From Leptothermofonsia sichuanensis E412 (lineage in GTDB: Bacteria; Cyanobacteriota; Cyanobacteriia; Leptolyngbyales; Leptolyngbyaceae), in assembly GCF_019891175.1 (NCBI RefSeq), contig NZ_CP072600.1, forward strand, positions 992,001 to 1,056,000: a stretch of 64,000 nt of DNA. The letters are read 5' to 3'. Made by a program: the position numbers and the translations under genes. The notes beneath the pieces are model-generated. The model was not told the origin of the DNA. It did not search any database and saw nothing but the letters and a program-made list of their open reading frames with translations. Positions 1 through 8,574 of the stretch are shown one piece after another (within the stretch, counting starts at the first letter, position 1; each line of letters opens with the position of its first letter).

Positions 1-26
1 AATGATTTTCATCTGTGGAACTATCA

Positions 27-902
27 ATGATGGATACCCAACTGTCTGCTACAACCAAGAACCTGCCTGCTGTTTTCAGTCTCCTCTGGCGACCGATGTT
101 GTTTCTGGCGCTGGGGTTGCACGCTTTTTTCCTGTTCGTACCGTTGGGCGGTGCCCAGAAAGAATTGCCCCAGGTGACTGAGCAGCCTGTCAAATACAAC
201 CGACTACCAGACTTGAAGCCTATGGCTCAGAAACCGACTCAAAAATCGCCTCAGAAACCAGCGGTAGCAGCGAGTCAACCCATCCAGCAGGCGACGATCG
301 CCCCAGTTCCATCGCCATTAACCTCCCCCAATCCGGCACCCCCTTCTTCCTATACCCCACCCCCAGCTGAATCTGCTCCAACGAAGCCGGTAGACTCTAC
401 CGACTCCACTGACGACACTCCCCTGGCAAGGGTAGGTTCCACTCCAATGCCCGGCAGTTCCCCACCGGCGGAACCAGCAGATGTTTCTACGGCTGAACCT
501 ACCGTAGCCGCTGCTACTCAAAGACCTGAACTTGATTCGGATACGCAGGCGATCGTGGAACGCTTGCAAAATCTAGAGGATGGCCGCCAGATTACGGATA
601 ACGACAGGGTGGAAGACCTGTTTACACAGGAAGCCGCAACCAAATTCTTCGCCAATCCGGAGAAGAAGGAAGGCAAACCGGGCTTAATTGGTGTGGAATA
701 TCTTTTGCCCCAGACGCCTGCTGAAGTATACGAAAAACTGGCCATGCTTTACTCAGATTTCTCCTTGAAAAAAGTGGGAGAGTACGGCGGTGGTCCAGTG
801 TATGAAGTCAGGCGAGATGACTATGTGCGCTATTTCAACTTAGTTAAAGGCAAAGAGGATAAGAGTACCCTGATCGTCCTGTGGCAGGATTCCCCTCTTT
901 AG
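27..902 (+). CDS. TonB-like membrane-anchored proline-rich protein
   Basis: Start is one of two adjacent ATGs at 27 and 30; a GTG at 15 is also possible. One N-terminal membrane segment (about residues 19-40) is followed by a roughly 120-residue Pro/Ser/Thr-rich linker and a folded C-terminal part of about 120 residues rich in charged residues. This layout is that of TonB-type energy transducers: inner-membrane anchor, periplasm-spanning Pro linker, C-terminal domain. I do not recognise a canonical TonB_C motif, so the C-terminal domain is of unknown function. The convergent exbB-exbD-exbD cluster at 1083-2758 supports a role with a proton-driven ExbBD motor. This is inference from architecture and neighbours. 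Confidence 0.6.
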   Translation: MMDTQLSATTKNLPAVFSLLWRPMLFLALGLHAFFLFVPLGGAQKELPQVTEQPVKYNRLPDLKPMAQKPTQKSPQKPAVAASQPIQQATIAPVPSPLTSPNPAPPSSYTPPPAESAPTKPVDSTDSTDDTPLARVGSTPMPGSSPPAEPADVSTAEPTVAAATQRPELDSDTQAIVERLQNLEDGRQITDNDRVEDLFTQEAATKFFANPEKKEGKPGLIGVEYLLPQTPAEVYEKLAMLYSDFSLKKVGEYGGGPVYEVRRDDYVRYFNLVKGKEDKSTLIVLWQDSPL

Positions 903-1010
903 TGCAGGTTCTCGAAAATAACCCACCAGGTCTGGCTTGAACCAAAAGGACACAAAGCACGCTAAAGCCTATTCGAAAACTTCCTCAGTCTGGATTTGGG
1001 CTTTAACAGC
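901..1010. repeat. Dispersed CTAGTGCA-type intergenic repeat (family C), copy 1
   Basis: Begins TAGTGCAGGTT and continues with AAAATAACCCACCAG and an AACCAAAAGGACACAAAG block. The same sequence recurs, in reverse orientation, at 9999-10196 and 34645-34780. It directly follows the stop codon of the TonB-like gene. A second short repeat of the CTCTGTG type follows to about 1080. Confidence 0.7.
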
Positions 1011-1082
1011 CAGGGCTTTGAGGCATTACCCTGTGTTCTCTGTGTCTCTGGGGCGAAATTTCAGGTTATGAAGTCCTCATTC

Positions 1083-1499
1083 CTAAGACTTTTGCTCTAC
1101 GGCCAGAGAAACGCTGTCGCCCCCAATGTCCCGCATAATTTCCAGCAGACTGGCAACTTTGGCGTAATCCAGCTTCTGGTCTGCCTTGAGGACAATGATG
1201 CCGTTGGGGTGGGTATCCAGATAGGTAGACATCTGTTGTGCCAGTTGATCAATGGTGACAGGTTGCCCCTGGACCAGAATTTGACCCTGACTATCCATCC
1301 CGACAATCATGGTGTCGGTTGATTGCTGCTCCTTCACTCCCAGTCGGGCAGTGGGCAGATCAACTTTAACGGCTGCCTGTTGCCCAGTGAGAGTCATGGA
1401 AATGATGATGAAAAAAGTTAAAACCGTCATCAGCACATCCATCATCGGCACTAGATTGACTTCGGGTACCCCCGGATTGGTTTGCTGTCTTCGCCTCAT
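1083..1499 (-). CDS. exbD: ExbD/TolR biopolymer transport protein (with transmembrane Asp)
   Basis: 138 residues, the usual ExbD size: short cytoplasmic N-terminus, one membrane helix (about residues 15-38) and a periplasmic domain. The helix holds the family's conserved acidic residue at D21 in NLVPMMDVLM, which in ExbD/TolR carries protons during motor function. Third gene of a minus-strand operon after exbB (2069-2758) and a second exbD (1634-2050), but separated from the latter by 134 bp that hold a MITE. Works with ExbB in the inner membrane to energise a TonB-like protein; two TonB-like genes lie nearby. Confidence 0.88.
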   Translation of the reverse strand: MRRRQQTNPGVPEVNLVPMMDVLMTVLTFFIIISMTLTGQQAAVKVDLPTARLGVKEQQSTDTMIVGMDSQGQILVQGQPVTIDQLAQQMSTYLDTHPNGIIVLKADQKLDYAKVASLLEIMRDIGGDSVSLAVEQKS

Positions 1500-1510
1500 A
1501 ACGATTCTGC

Positions 1511-1614
1511 CAGTATGTCAACTTTGTTTTGATGAGTCCCTGAATGACGGAAAGCTGATTAGGGTTAAATTTTGAGGATCTGCGACCCTTTAAAGTTTTC
1601 TTGCCGGAACACAG
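1511..1614. repeat. MITE family A copy (diverged), between two exbD genes
   Basis: Resembles the copies at 32205-32313 and 33323-33431: it shares ATGTCAACTTTGTTTTGATG at one end, a central GTTAAATTTTGAGG-TCTGCGACCC block and GCCGGAACACAG at the other. The CTAG termini have decayed. It lengthens the exbD-exbD spacer, which would otherwise be short. Confidence 0.7.
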
Positions 1615-1633
1615 GTTCTTCAATGCCAGTTGT

Positions 1634-2050
1634 TTAACCTTCCAGTGCCAGGGAGACGCGATCGCCCCCTATAGTTTGCATTTCACCCAATAGCTGAACC
1701 ACCTGTTCATACTTAAGACTGCGGGAAGGCTGCAAAAGGACGGCTCCCTTTGGATTCTTGACCAGGTAGTCCTGCATGGCTGCCATCAGTTCTTCTCTGG
1801 TGACGGAAGTTTGGGCGATCGTAATTTGTCCACCGGGGTTCAGTTCCACAATTAACGGTTCCGGCAGGACTTCCTGGGGAGAAGGGCTGACCCGATTGCT
1901 GGGAATCGCTACATCAACGGCTTGCAGGTTGCGCAGGGTTGCCGTAATCATGACAAAGAATGCCAGAATCCCCATCATCACGTTCATCATCGGAATCAGG
2001 TTGATTTCTGGAATTGCTCCGTACTGTTCTGGCTTTTTTCTGGACGGCAT
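1634..2050 (-). CDS. ExbD/TolR-like protein with Asn in place of the motor Asp
   Basis: Same fold and length as the neighbouring ExbD, but the membrane helix reads NLIPMMNVMMG, with Asn at residue 23 where the sister protein and the family have Asp. In E. coli ExbD that Asp is essential for proton use, so this subunit probably cannot carry protons itself. Start chosen at ATG 2050, with GAGG six bases upstream; a GTG at 2062 is possible. It lies 18 bp after exbB and 134 bp before the Asp-containing exbD, so the two may form a mixed ExbD dimer inside one ExbB pentamer (inference). Confidence 0.85.
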   Translation of the reverse strand: MPSRKKPEQYGAIPEINLIPMMNVMMGILAFFVMITATLRNLQAVDVAIPSNRVSPSPQEVLPEPLIVELNPGGQITIAQTSVTREELMAAMQDYLVKNPKGAVLLQPSRSLKYEQVVQLLGEMQTIGGDRVSLALEG

Positions 2051-2068
2051 CTGCAACCTCACACAAGA

Positions 2069-2758
2069 TTAGTTCCCATGTCTGACAGGAGCGGGCGAGA
2101 GGGTTTCATAGGACTTTTCCATCTCTGCTGGCTCATACCAAACCTGACGATAGATGAGTTCCAGTTCATTGCCCAGGTCAGAAAAGTAGTTCATTTGCTG
2201 AGCCTGGAGGGTCACAAACAAACGATAAACCAGCAGTGCAATAATCGCCACGATCATCCCAGCCGCCGTTGTAATCAGTGCCTCACCAATACCCGCAGCA
2301 GCTTTGGTTGCCTGCTCACTGGTGCCACCGCCGCCAATGTTGAGGTTACCAAAGGTGGCAATCAGACCTGTGACGGTGCCCAACAGCCCTAGCAGGGGGG
2401 CAACTGCCACGACAGTTTCCAGCAGCTTGTCGCCCTTCCGCATCTCAGCGAATTCCTTGTCTCCCACAGACTCCATCGCCAATCGAAAGGTTTCAGGAGT
2501 GGGCTGGCTCAGCCTTAACGGAGCAAGCAGGTAGCGCCCAATTGGCAGATCCTGGGCTTGTTCCGCAACTCTGCTGGCTTCATCCAGATCGTAACGGGCG
2601 GCTTCCAATACATCGTGGGCAATTTGAGCCTCACTTCTGAGTAACCGAATCCAAAAGATCCCCCGCTCCAGGGCGCAGGCAACTGTCGCTATCGATAGCC
2701 CCACGATTGGGACCATTACTGGACCACCTTTTAATACGATGTCGAACAGTGTAGACAT
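2069..2758 (-). CDS. exbB: ExbB/TolQ/MotA proton channel family protein
   Basis: 229 residues with three predicted membrane helices (about 14-36, 115-140, 160-185). The second holds APLLGLLGTVTGLI, the diagnostic ExbB/TolQ block. First gene of the exbB-exbD-exbD cluster. Forms the pentameric inner-membrane stator of a proton-driven motor. The cluster is convergent with the TonB-like gene at 27-902, and a second TonB-like gene is at 8575. Whether the motor serves TonB-dependent uptake or a Tol-like envelope role cannot be told from sequence. Confidence 0.9.
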   Translation of the reverse strand: MSTLFDIVLKGGPVMVPIVGLSIATVACALERGIFWIRLLRSEAQIAHDVLEAARYDLDEASRVAEQAQDLPIGRYLLAPLRLSQPTPETFRLAMESVGDKEFAEMRKGDKLLETVVAVAPLLGLLGTVTGLIATFGNLNIGGGGTSEQATKAAAGIGEALITTAAGMIVAIIALLVYRLFVTLQAQQMNYFSDLGNELELIYRQVWYEPAEMEKSYETLSPAPVRHGN

Positions 2759-2869
2759 ATCACTTTAAACTCGGTGAGGCTGATGGAAGTAAGTAAAGCT
2801 GAACGTCCCGATCAAAAAAACAATTAAAAAATCAATTAAAGATAAAAAACTCTACCTGCGCATATCTCT

Positions 2870-2936
2870 AACACTTAACCCCTAATCTACCAGGACTTCA
2901 TTAACACTTAACCCCTAATCTACCAGGACTTCATTG
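2870..2936. repeat. 33-bp tandem duplication over the 3' end of the DUF4333 gene
   Basis: The block ACTTAACCCCTAATCTACCA plus GGACTTCATTAAC occurs twice in a row with a 33-bp period. The duplicated unit includes the last six codons and the stop of the minus-strand gene at 2915-3751, so a second copy of its C-terminus follows the stop codon. Confidence 0.85.
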
Positions 2937-3751
2937 TCGCCGGGACGGTTGGGGTCTGGAATATTTTCTGTGGTTACAGTTGGCTTGGGTTTAGGTGACA
3001 CAGAAGTGGCCGCAGAGGAATCACTGTTACTTGCCTTAGGTGTTGTTGATTGTCCGGCAGGAGTGGGGGCGGCTTTGGGGTCTGCACCAGGAAAGACCCG
3101 CTGCCAGTTGACATTTCCACCAGGGTCAACCATGACCATGATAGTTTCAGGTTGATCATTTTTTTGGGGGGGGTTCCCTCTGGTGGATTGTTTTCCACTT
3201 GCCAGGGTCGCAGGTTGGTTGCCTGGCTTTGGTGTCAAGGGTGTTGCGATCGCGGTTGCCTGACCGCCTCGCTTCAGCACCTTGCATTCAAAGCGATCGC
3301 CGGGTTTTGCCGCCCAATAGGTACTCCTGCCACAGTCAATGGTTGCCTGCCCAACTTCTTTTTCCAGTGCCTGTTGGATAGAGGTTTGCAGATCCACAAG
3401 GTTGATCAGACCTTTCACACTGGGGACACTCCAGCGAACTGAACCCTGGGCATCCTGTTGAGTGACTGGAATAGCAAAATTGCCTTCAGAAGCTAAAACA
3501 CCTACACATTCAAAGGTTTGCCCGGATTCCAACTTGACCTTATCCGGACAAACAACCTGTTTGAGGGAAACGCCTCCCTGTTTGATCACCTCGTCCTGAA
3601 TGGCTTCTGCAATTTTGGCAGTGTCCAGTCCTCTGCTACAGGCGGTCAGGATCACAGTACCTGCCATTAGCATCATCCAGTGAACAGGTGTTGATATTTG
3701 TCTGCTAACCCCAACCACAGCGATTTTCTCCAGCGATCGCCCCAATCTCAT
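2915..3751 (-). CDS. DUF4333 domain lipoprotein, Pro/Ser-rich tail
   Basis: 278 residues. N-terminal hydrophobic segment ends in the lipobox-like VILTACS (about residues 33-39), pointing to an exported lipoprotein. Two DUF4333-like modules follow, each with a paired cysteine pattern (VVCPDKVKLESGQTFECVG near 67-85, and DCGRSTYWAAKPGDRFEC near 139-156). The C-terminal 100 residues are low-complexity Pro/Thr/Ser. Function of DUF4333 is unknown. The gene lies upstream of and in the same direction as exbB but with 156 bp between them, so operon membership is uncertain. Confidence 0.75.
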   Translation of the reverse strand: MRLGRSLEKIAVVGVSRQISTPVHWMMLMAGTVILTACSRGLDTAKIAEAIQDEVIKQGGVSLKQVVCPDKVKLESGQTFECVGVLASEGNFAIPVTQQDAQGSVRWSVPSVKGLINLVDLQTSIQQALEKEVGQATIDCGRSTYWAAKPGDRFECKVLKRGGQATAIATPLTPKPGNQPATLASGKQSTRGNPPQKNDQPETIMVMVDPGGNVNWQRVFPGADPKAAPTPAGQSTTPKASNSDSSAATSVSPKPKPTVTTENIPDPNRPGDNEVLVD

Positions 3752-4626
3752 AATCTGGAGCTACTAAACTTAAAAGCTACTATCGCATGTTTACCGGCTG
3801 TGATTAGTAAAGAGCAGGTTAAAGCGCCTCACGGTACTCCTGCCACAGGCACTTATCCAGCAGAGAACATTTCTGACGGGCGTTCTATCCCTATTCAGCA
3901 ACGCCATCCTGGCTACCAGGTTGCAGATTGCATCCATGGCCCTGGATAGTGGTTAGATAGTGTCAATCAACGTTGGAACAAAAGATGGTCAGGTGGCAGC
4001 GCAAAATAACCAGCAGGCAACGGATTCTCGGAGCGGGAGTTCCCAGAAAGTGGGCATTGGGGGCAGTGATGGCTCGTTTGTGCCTGGTTGGGTTGGGGGC
4101 ACTGCCAATTGCGTTCAAATCGCCACCGGCCATCAGTGCGGAATGGCTTTACCTGCGGGCAGGTCCGTTAAAACTCTCCTTGTCGGTAGACTCCCTGGAA
4201 ACGTTTGCGCAAACGGGTGTGGTTGACCGGGAACTCCAATTTTATGCCCGCTTCGCTGGGGAGGAAGCCATGACTCAACTCCGGGCAGCCCTGAAACAGA
4301 GGTTCCAGATCAGTTCAGTTGTGGTTTCCCGGTTGAGCTATTCTCCCTTAGGGGAAGAGGCGTTCCGGCAACTGGGGGAGTTGATTCAGACTGAAGCCGG
4401 GCTGAATGGATTTTATGCCATGCGCTCAAGCTGGATTCTGGCAGCGACCAACCCGGAGGGATTTACGCTGATTGATCTGATCCGCCACTTTCCAACCAGG
4501 GGAATTTTGTTTGATGCCAGTCGGTTGCTGGCCGTTCAAAGGTTGTTTACGGCTCTGAGCAGTTTAAAGTGTACCCCATTGTCTAGACAGCAAACATAAA
4601 ACTTTAAGATAGAATCTCCTCCTGGT

Positions 4627-5499
4627 TCATTTGTTCTTTTGTGTTTGCTCTAATACATAGTTATCATCTCCTGTACTGAAATGCACTGCGGATGGCACTT
4701 GATAATTCAACGCCTGATGTAACCGCTGATGATTGTAAAACTCGAAGTAGTTCCCCAATCCCTCCATCGCAACCGCGACCGTTGAATAATCTTTGAGATA
4801 CACCTCCTCATATTTGACACTGCGCCAAAGCCGTTCGATAAAGATGTTGTCGAACGCTCGTCCTTTGCCATCGTGAGAGATCCGAATATCCCTGCTTTCC
4901 AGGTAGCTCGTGAACGGATGGCTTGTGAACTGGCTGCCCTGGTCGGAGTTGAAGATCACAGGCTGTCCGAGTTGTAAGGCTTGTTCCAGTGCCACCAGGC
5001 AGAAGTGGATATCCATTGTGTTAGACAACTGCCACGAGAGAACATAGCGACTGTACCAATCAATGATCGCAACGAGATACACAAAGCCCCTGGCAAGCCG
5101 AATATAGGTAATGTCAGTACTCCAAACTAAATTCGGCGCATCAATCGTCAATCCTTTGAGCAGATAGGGATAACGTCGTGCATTATCCGCAGGAATCGTC
5201 GTGCGGGGACGAGGATAAATCGCTTCGATGCCCATTTGCCGCATCATTCGTGCTACCCGCTTATGATTGACTACTTCGCCCTGCGTTCTCAGCCACGCTG
5301 TCATGCGGCGAATGCCATAAAACGGCGTTTTGGTGTACTGAGCATCAATCAGATTCATCAGATGCAACTCGTAAGCGTCTACGGCAACGGGCTTGTAGTA
5401 CCAACTGGAGCGGGCTAAATCGAGCAATTCGCATTGACGTGCCACACTAATGTCGGAATGATTTGGCTCCACCAGTTGGCGTTTATGATCGAGCGACAA
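4627..5499 (-). CDS. IS3-family transposase OrfB (DDE integrase core)
   Basis: 290 residues with an N-terminal HTH_21-like region (GIRRMTAWLR) and an rve core. Catalytic residues are visible: D in VWSTDITY, D in FNSDQGSQF, and E in IERLWRSVKYEEVYL, with the typical D-D-35-E spacing. Expressed by minus-one frameshifting from orfA at an A-rich slippery run near 5500, where the two frames overlap by 17 bases. Confidence 0.92.
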   Translation of the reverse strand: MSLDHKRQLVEPNHSDISVARQCELLDLARSSWYYKPVAVDAYELHLMNLIDAQYTKTPFYGIRRMTAWLRTQGEVVNHKRVARMMRQMGIEAIYPRPRTTIPADNARRYPYLLKGLTIDAPNLVWSTDITYIRLARGFVYLVAIIDWYSRYVLSWQLSNTMDIHFCLVALEQALQLGQPVIFNSDQGSQFTSHPFTSYLESRDIRISHDGKGRAFDNIFIERLWRSVKYEEVYLKDYSTVAVAMEGLGNYFEFYNHQRLHQALNYQVPSAVHFSTGDDNYVLEQTQKNK

Positions 5500-5773
5500 T
5501 GCCAGATTTTTTTTTCAACCAGTCCAACTCGACTTTGAGTTGCCCAATCTGCTGATACAGGCTTGCCGTTAAGTCCTCCTGTTCCTTCTGGCTTTGGGCA
5601 CGCCGGGATGAGAAGATGCCGGGCAGTTCGTCAAGGACTTGTTTCTTCCACTGGTGGATCTGCGTCGGATGTACCCCGTGTTCGGTTGCCAGTTCGTTCA
5701 CCGTTTTCAGTCCTTTGATCGCTTCGATAGCGACCTTGGCTTTGAATTCTGCACTGTGTTGTTTGCGCTGCAT
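5483..5773 (-). CDS. IS3-family transposase OrfA (HTH)
   Basis: 96 residues: N-terminal helix-turn-helix (ELATEHGVHPTQIHQWKKQ) followed by a coiled-coil/leucine-zipper segment ending in LDWLKKKSG. The gene ends in a run of nine A's (minus strand) that is the likely programmed frameshift site giving the OrfAB fusion transposase. Confidence 0.9.
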   Translation of the reverse strand: MQRKQHSAEFKAKVAIEAIKGLKTVNELATEHGVHPTQIHQWKKQVLDELPGIFSSRRAQSQKEQEDLTASLYQQIGQLKVELDWLKKKSGIVARS

Positions 5774-7053
5774 ACCTTGATTGTCTCCGTAGTTCGACTG
5801 GTTCTGCGGGCAGCGACTCTATCTTATTCCTCTGTCTAGTTTTCGGGGTACATCATAGTTATACGGATGCAACGGTGGTGGCGATCGCTCAGGAAGCCCA
5901 ACAAGAGGAGGGAGCCAGTCCCATCATAGATACCAGCCTGCCCAACCCCCAGGAGCCGGGACCCTTTAGGGTGGCTCGACGCACCTGGCACCTTGAGCGA
6001 TCCACCTTCACACCTGAAGGAATGTCCGTTCAACGCCGGTTTGAGGTTGAAGTTTATCTGCCGGAGGACACCCCCCAACCCTCGCCAGTCGTGGTCATTT
6101 CCCACGGGTTAGGGTCTTCGCCTGCCGGGTTTGCCTATCTGGGGAGTCATCTGGCGTCCCATGGGTTTGTCGCCGTAGTACCAGAGCACATTGGCAGCGG
6201 GGAACAGCAACGGGAGGATCTATTCAACGGGTTAACGAGCAGTAATGTCACCCTGACCGAGTTTATAGAGCGTCCCCTGGATGTGAAACAGGCATTGGAT
6301 GAACTGGAGCGGCAGGCGAGATCTGAGCTGGCAGGCAAACTCAATCTGCAAAAAGTTGGAATTATTGGCCACTCGTTTGGGGGATATACGGCACTGGTCA
6401 CCGCCGGGGCAATGTTCAACCTAGCTCGTCTGTTTCAACAATGTCCTACTGCCCTGCGATTTAATTCCTCCATTGCCTTACAGTGTCTCAATCAGAGGCT
6501 TCCCTTCTTTGATGTCAGCATTCTCAACGATTCACGGATTAAAGCCGTGATCGCCCTCAACCCCTTCACCAGTCTCGTTTTTGGACCAGAGGGAATGGGT
6601 CAAATTCAGGTCCCTACCCTGCTCTTGGGTAGCTCCCGCGACATTATTACCCCCCTGGTATTAGAACAGGTGCATCCATTCCTCTGGCTCAAAACGCCTC
6701 AGAAATACCTGGTCAACATCGAGCTTGCTGGTCATGCGGCAGTGGATGGGACGGACGGAGATCAAACCCCAGAACCCGGTACTCCTGGTTTTCTGCTATC
6801 TGGACCAGATCCCGCCCTGGCGCGGGAATATGTCAGGGCGCTGAGTGTGGCATTTATGCAGGTGTATGTGGGCGATCGCCCCGCCTATCAAACCTACCTG
6901 AATGCGGGCTATGCCCGGGCCATCTCCCGCCCGCCCCTTCAACTGTATCTGGTTAACTCCCTTTCTCCTGAGCGGTTACAGCAGACCTACGGCAGTCCAC
7001 CTCCTGTTCCGTTTTTCCCCGCCCCAATTCCAACCTTCAATTCCTATCCAAAA

Positions 7054-7515
7054 TCAGCAATGCCCAACACGATGTTGCATGATGGTCACTGGCAGACGGA
7101 ATACTTTAGCCGCAAGGTTCGATAGCCTGAACTTTTGCTTTATGCCCGGTGGCAGGTCTTCCCAGGCAACTGGAACAAATCCAAAACGGGTGTAAAAGCC
7201 TGGCAGCCGCTTTCCCAGACACTCCAGGTAGAGTGGCTGAGTAGCTTGTTGAATCAGATGTTGAATCAAATGGCTACCCAAACCCCGACCTCTAAATTCT
7301 GGTTTAACGACCACACTGCCCAATTCCTGGGCATCCAGAAAGTTTCGCAACTGGCCACAGGCAATAACCTTGCCTGCTTGCTCAATCACCCAAAACTGGG
7401 ACCAGCGTAACTGAGTGGGATCCAGCATAGCGGTTAGAACGAGTCTCCGAATGGCTCCCATATCTCCAGAGTGAGCCTGGCGTAGTGTGTATCCAGTTGG
7501 TAGCACGCAATTCAT
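7054..7515 (-). CDS. GNAT family N-acetyltransferase
   Basis: 153 residues. Central acetyl-CoA binding motif A is clear: VVVKPEFRGRGLGSHLIQHLI (RGRGLG P-loop-like turn). Strand 4 (WVIEQAGKVIACGQL) and the C-terminal GFYTRFGFVP block are also typical of GNAT enzymes. Substrate unknown. The last 72 bases overlap the 3' end of the convergent hydrolase pseudogene. Confidence 0.85.
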   Translation of the reverse strand: MNCVLPTGYTLRQAHSGDMGAIRRLVLTAMLDPTQLRWSQFWVIEQAGKVIACGQLRNFLDAQELGSVVVKPEFRGRGLGSHLIQHLIQQATQPLYLECLGKRLPGFYTRFGFVPVAWEDLPPGIKQKFRLSNLAAKVFRLPVTIMQHRVGHC

Positions 7516-7554
7516 CTCCGGTGCAAATAAGCAGAGGTGATGTTGACCTGAACC

Positions 7555-8439
7555 TTAAGTGCCCAGGACTCTCTTGGCGGCCTGGAGCAAATGGATCCGG
7601 TCGTCCAGCCCGTTATAACCGCCATTTATAACACGGGTGACAGTCCGCACATCATCCCGGTCAGCATCTCCGTTCAATTGTCGGGTGTTCCAGTACCAGC
7701 CAGCACTGCGACATGCCAGGTCAGGGTCTGCCAGTCGGGCTGGATTACTGATCAGGTCAACCCCTAAAGCTCTACCGCACTCCAGGTAGTTAGTCCGTCC
7801 TGTTACCTGGATCAGTCCTCTGCCTTTGAAACGAACCCCGTCCCCCGGTTGGGTGTTGCCCAGATCACTGCGATACTCGTAGTCTGAACCAGAAGCATAC
7901 TCTTCCAGGGCATTGAAGCGATCGCTCTCGTGGGCAATTTGAGCCAGAAAGTGAGCCTGACGCAGGGGGGTGTTGATACTGTACTCCACCATGGTTCGGT
8001 TCAGATGGGGAGCCAGTTGTTCAACCCGGTTCAGAGACGCCTCTGGCGCAATCGCCCGCAAACTATCCGGTGTCAACCACACCATTTTGGGGACTGGAAA
8101 CAGGGAGGCATAGGGTTGCTTATCGGTTGGTCGGTCAGGCAGATTACTGAGTGAACGAAGCAAGTTATCCACCAGCCCATCCGTATCGTTGGACTCCCCC
8201 TGAAGTTTATGCCAGCTATTTTGCAGTTCCTCACGGGCTTTCCTTCGCCCTGCATTAACGTCTGTCAAGCCGAAAATACCTGCATAGGGCAGCTTATCGG
8301 CAGGACGATCGGGCTGGTTGTTTAATTTTCGGATCAGTGCATCCAGCAGATCGTCGCTTCTGTTGGCGTCACCTTCAAGTTTGGCAGTCAGTTCCAACAG
8401 TCGAATGAGTGCCTGTAGTCTCCAGATTTGCAATTCCAT
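7555..8439 (-). CDS. Glycoside hydrolase family 19 (chitinase/lysozyme-like) protein
   Basis: 294 residues from the ATG at 8439. The C-terminal 180 residues form a GH19 domain: LAQIAHESDRF with the catalytic Glu, RFKGRGLIQVTGRTNY, and ACRSAGWYWNTR near the end. The N-terminal 110 residues hold two copies of a roughly 45-residue unit (PDRPADKLPYAGIFG and PDRPTDKQPYASLFP) of unknown role, perhaps a cell-wall or peptide-binding repeat. No signal peptide is seen. GH19 enzymes of this bacterial type usually cut peptidoglycan or chitin; endolysin-like use is possible. Confidence 0.87.
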   Translation of the reverse strand: MELQIWRLQALIRLLELTAKLEGDANRSDDLLDALIRKLNNQPDRPADKLPYAGIFGLTDVNAGRRKAREELQNSWHKLQGESNDTDGLVDNLLRSLSNLPDRPTDKQPYASLFPVPKMVWLTPDSLRAIAPEASLNRVEQLAPHLNRTMVEYSINTPLRQAHFLAQIAHESDRFNALEEYASGSDYEYRSDLGNTQPGDGVRFKGRGLIQVTGRTNYLECGRALGVDLISNPARLADPDLACRSAGWYWNTRQLNGDADRDDVRTVTRVINGGYNGLDDRIHLLQAAKRVLGT

Positions 8440-8574
8440 AATGGGCGTACCTTTGCCAGCTAAGGGGGAAGAGCTGCACAAACAGCCCAGGAAAATACTG
8501 GCACTTTGGTTCTATTATTTCCTGGGATTAAGACTATTATGCTAATTCTGAAGCTTGGCTTCATGTTTGTAGCG

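Larger units (their letters stand above)
4570..5852 (-). mobile_element. IS3-family insertion sequence (IS150-like), 1283 bp
   Basis: Ends are imperfect inverted repeats of about 21 bp: left TGTACCCCATTGTCTAGACAG trimmed of its last base and right TGTACCCC-GAAAA-CTAGACAG as read inward. It carries orfA and orfB on the minus strand with a run of A's at their overlap. The left-flanking AAG and right-flanking TCA do not match, so the usual 3-bp duplication is missing. Confidence 0.9.
3985..7125 (+). pseudogene. DUF1400 alpha/beta hydrolase gene interrupted by an IS3 element
   Basis: The N-terminal part (3985-4569) has a signal-like segment and the cyanobacterial DUF1400 domain (SLSVDSLETFAQTG). 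The C-terminal part (from about 5853 to 7125) holds the alpha/beta hydrolase fold: VVVISHGLGS oxyanion region, nucleophile elbow GHSFGGY, and late catalytic His in ELAGHAAVDG. The IS3-family element at 4570-5852 lies between. The flanks show no 3-bp target duplication and are out of frame by one base if the IS is removed, so excision would not simply restore the gene. Exported esterase/lipase-like role when intact; substrate unknown. Confidence 0.85.

Noticed and set aside
1922-2392. Plus-strand frames opposite exbB and exbD
   Set aside because: His/Asn-rich antisense translations with no motif; exbB and exbD are convincing.
5805-5816. TCGCTGCCCGC near the IS3 end as an attachment-site copy of the tRNA-Gly 3' end
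   Set aside because: Only 11 bp match, inside the IS, and on the wrong side of the tRNA. Likely chance.
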